Assembly: GCF_002150765.1 (NCBI RefSeq)
Contig: NZ_MUYM01000004.1
Span: 124,001 to 188,000 of the forward strand
Direction of reading: 5' to 3'
Length of the DNA: 64,000 bases
DNA from: Lentzea kentuckyensis
GTDB lineage: Bacteria > Actinomycetota > Actinomycetes > Mycobacteriales > Pseudonocardiaceae
The first letter of the stretch is position 1. Every line of letters starts with the position of its first letter. Positions 61,931-64,000 of the stretch are shown one piece after another. A program made the translations under genes and the position numbers. The notes below the pieces were generated by a model. The model was not told the origin of the DNA. It did no database searches and saw nothing but the letters and a program-made list of their open reading frames with translations.

Positions 61931-64000
61931 GTGCTCGTACTGCATGGCCTCTGCACGACCGACGGCGTCCTCGCGCTGTGGGCCGAGGACTCCGGGCTGC
62001 CCGCGCGCAGCGAGAGCGCCAGGCGGGACGCGCCGCACCCCTTCGCGGCGACGGCCGAGGCGGTGGCTGCCGCGCTCGGGCAGGAGGCGCCCAAGACGAT
62101 CACGCGGGCGTTGCTGCTGCCGTCGTTCTCGTCAGGGCCGATGGCGTCGCCGGAGCTGGTGCGCGACCCGTTGGCGGCGGGCCGGGCACAGCGCGGCAAG
62201 GTGCAGCTGCGGCAGTGGGGTGTACCCACGATCCGCCTGGCGGGCAAGCCGGAGCCCGGTGCCGAGGTGCGGTTGAGCGACTCCGCGCGGTTCGTGTTCG
62301 ACGTGGCGGGGTTCGCCGTCGATCTCGTCGATCGCGGCCGCGTGCTGCCGGCGGTCACGGCTGACCAGGCCGTCGCGCGGTGGGTGCCGGTGCTGTCGGG
62401 CACGGACTCGGCGCGGTTCGCGGCGTTGCAGGCCGCGATGCCGCCGGCCAGCCGGTGCGAGGAGATCGCGGGCGACCCGGCCGAACTCGTACGCGCGGCG
62501 CTCACGACGGCGGTCGACGAGCAGGTGCGGGACCGGCTCCACGGCGTGGAGCTCGCGCCGAAGCGGCGGGGCAGGGAGACGACCGCGGAGGCGTGGCTCG
62601 CCGCGCTCACCGGGGAGCCGGTGTTCGACGCGGATCCGGTGGAGCTCTACGAGCTGCGCGAACAACTCGACCGCTGGCGGGACAGCGCGGGCAACGAGAG
62701 CCCGGTGCGCACCTGCTTCCGGCTGCGTTCGCCCGAGCAGCGCGCCGACGACGAGTGGGCGATCGAGTTCCTGCTGCAGGCCGTCGACGAGCCGAGCGTG
62801 CTGGTGCCCGCCCATCAGGTGTGGTTCGCGGACGACGGCGTGCTGCGGCGCTGGATCCCGGCGCCGCAGGAACACCTGCTGGCCGATCTCGGCCGGGCCA
62901 GCAAGCTGCACCCCGACCTCGACGAGGCGTTGCGCGGATCGCACCCGGCCGAGATGGAGGTCGACGCGGAGGGCGCGTACCGGTTCCTGACCGCGGCGCC
63001 GGTGCTGGCGCAGGCCGGGTTCGGCGTGCTGCTGCCGTCGTGGTGGCAGCAGACGACCAGACTGGGCTTGAAGCTCACCACGAAAAGCCGTGGCACGGCC
63101 GGAACCGTCGCCAAGGAGAGCGAGATCGGCCTGAAGTCCATTGTGGACTACAAGTGGGAGCTCGCCCTTGGTGAGGACACGTTGACCGATGCCGAGCTCG
63201 CCGAGCTGGCCAGGGCGAAGGTGCCGCTGGTGAAAGTGCGCGGCCAGTGGGTTCAGGTAGACCAGAAGCGGCTTGCCGCGGGGCTCGCGTTCCTCAAGCG
63301 CGGCGGTGGCCAGATGACCGCGGCCGAGGTGATGCTCCACAGTGGACTCACCGAGGAGGATGAGAGCCTGCCGCTCCCGCTGACCTCCGTCGAGTCCGAC
63401 GGCTGGCTCGGCGACCTGTTGTCCGGCAAGGCCGACGAGCAGCTCGAACCCGTCGAGCCGCCGGCGAACTTCGGCGCGCGGCTCCGTCCCTACCAGCAGC
63501 GCGGCCTGGCCTGGCTCGCGTTCCTCGACAAGATCGGCCTGGGCGCGTGCCTCGCGGACGACATGGGCCTCGGCAAGACCGTTCAGCTGCTGGCACTGGA
63601 AGCGCTGAACCGCGCGCACGGCAAGCGGCCGCCGACGTTGCTGATCTGCCCGATGTCGGTGGTCGGCAACTGGCAGCGCGAGGCCGCCCGGTTCACGCCG
63701 GAGCTGTCGGTGCACGTGCACCACGGCGCCGACCGCCTGGACGGCGACGCGCTGCGCGAGGCCGTCGAGAGTCACGACCTGGTGCTCACGACCTACGCGC
63801 TGGCCGGCCGCGACGCCGACGCGCTGGGCGACCTCACCTGGGATCGCGTGGTGCTCGACGAGGCGCAGAACATCAAGAACAGCGCCACCCGCCAGTCCCA
63901 GGCCGTGCGCCAGCTCAAGGCGCGCCACCGCGTAGCACTGACCGGCACCCCGGTCGAGAACCGCCTGGCCGAGCTGTGGTCGATCATGGACTTCGCCAAC
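61931..64000 (+). CDS. SNF2/HelZ-type helicase (C-terminus beyond window)
   Basis: 690 residues visible of a Swi2/Snf2 ATPase. The first 430 or so match the SNF2-associated N-terminal domain of mycobacterial HelZ (Rv2101): FRLRSPEQRADDEWAIEFLL, then LLPSWWQQTTRLGLKL. The helicase core begins at about 520 (RLRPYQQRGLAWLAFLDKIG) with Walker A ADDMGLGKT (542-550), motif Ia ICPMSVVGNW, DEAQ box LDEAQNIKN and motif III ALTGTPVENRLAELWSIM. DEAQ rather than DEAH is normal in this group. GTG 61931 follows AAAGG. Role in DNA repair or transcription is inferred. Confidence 0.92.
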   Translation, partial: MLVLHGLCTTDGVLALWAEDSGLPARSESARRDAPHPFAATAEAVAAALGQEAPKTITRALLLPSFSSGPMASPELVRDPLAAGRAQRGKVQLRQWGVPTIRLAGKPEPGAEVRLSDSARFVFDVAGFAVDLVDRGRVLPAVTADQAVARWVPVLSGTDSARFAALQAAMPPASRCEEIAGDPAELVRAALTTAVDEQVRDRLHGVELAPKRRGRETTAEAWLAALTGEPVFDADPVELYELREQLDRWRDSAGNESPVRTCFRLRSPEQRADDEWAIEFLLQAVDEPSVLVPAHQVWFADDGVLRRWIPAPQEHLLADLGRASKLHPDLDEALRGSHPAEMEVDAEGAYRFLTAAPVLAQAGFGVLLPSWWQQTTRLGLKLTTKSRGTAGTVAKESEIGLKSIVDYKWELALGEDTLTDAELAELARAKVPLVKVRGQWVQVDQKRLAAGLAFLKRGGGQMTAAEVMLHSGLTEEDESLPLPLTSVESDGWLGDLLSGKADEQLEPVEPPANFGARLRPYQQRGLAWLAFLDKIGLGACLADDMGLGKTVQLLALEALNRAHGKRPPTLLICPMSVVGNWQREAARFTPELSVHVHHGADRLDGDALREAVESHDLVLTTYALAGRDADALGDLTWDRVVLDEAQNIKNSATRQSQAVRQLKARHRVALTGTPVENRLAELWSIMDFAN

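Overview
The window is high-GC (about 70%) actinobacterial chromosome. Many genes start with GTG, genes overlap by ATGA or GTGA, and no phage or transposase gene is visible. The first 11 kb follows the gene order of Mycobacterium tuberculosis Rv1330c to Rv1341. The secreted hydrolases, an LAxTG surface protein and zinc-finger plus NB-ARC regulators suggest a soil filamentous genus, probably Pseudonocardiales (Saccharothrix, Lentzea or Actinosynnema type). That placement is inference.

Layout. (1) 1-10.7 kb is the conserved block pncB (start only), clpS, DUF2017, P1 peptidase, mec, cysO, cysM, rhomboid, murI, Rv1339-type MBL, rph, rdgB. It is interrupted by an ArsR/SRPBCC cassette, an SMP-30 lactonase and an OsmC/DUF2231 pair. 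The mec-cysO-cysM genes form the protein-thiocarboxylate cysteine pathway. (2) 10.7-20.8 kb is accessory: a large NACHT protein with leucine-rich C-terminus (bacterial NLR architecture) behind an SMR transporter, then bcp, a lipoprotein, a flavin-dependent oxidoreductase, a beta-lactamase-fold protein, an FAD monooxygenase, a WXG/ESX-like pair whose 3' end has a decayed duplicate, and a DedA protein. (3) 20.8-30.6 kb is a secreted glycoside hydrolase cluster (GH97-NPCBM, GH95-like, GH27-NPCBM) with a C-terminally truncated NB-ARC regulator running into a tRNA gene, a TetR regulator and an LAFTG wall-anchored protein. (4) 30.6-35.7 kb holds a methyltransferase, carboxylesterase, zinc alcohol dehydrogenase, Baeyer-Villiger-type monooxygenase and TetR. 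Together these could oxidise a secondary alcohol to a ketone, then an ester, then acid plus alcohol. (5) 35.8-43.4 kb is cell wall and translation: gatD-murT, an XRE regulator, an LCP ligase and a fused alpha-beta glycyl-tRNA synthetase. (6) 43.4-49.9 kb is secreted catabolism: two tandem GH46 chitosanases, a secreted tripeptidyl-aminopeptidase-like hydrolase, a subtilase and an orphan sugar-binding lipoprotein. (7) 50-64 kb contains a small protein with a RHIM/BASS-like amyloid motif, a cold-shock protein, an amino-acid ABC importer without ATPase plus asparaginase, two more regulatory pairs, an acyl-CoA dehydrogenase, a BNR-repeat protein coupled to a second CysO-like ubiquitin-fold protein, a 17-bp degenerate tandem array, a quinone oxidoreductase, an aromatic amino acid lyase lacking the Ala-Ser-Gly triad, and the 5' part of a HelZ-type SNF2 helicase.

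The most interesting candidates are the NACHT-LRR gene (possible anti-phage NLR), the amyloid-motif small protein, the BNR plus ubiquitin-like pair, the MIO-less lyase, the short-armed tRNA with a Leu anticodon, the fused GlyRS, and several long perfect palindromes between genes. All coordinates and motifs were read by eye. Family names rest on recognised motifs, not on database searches.
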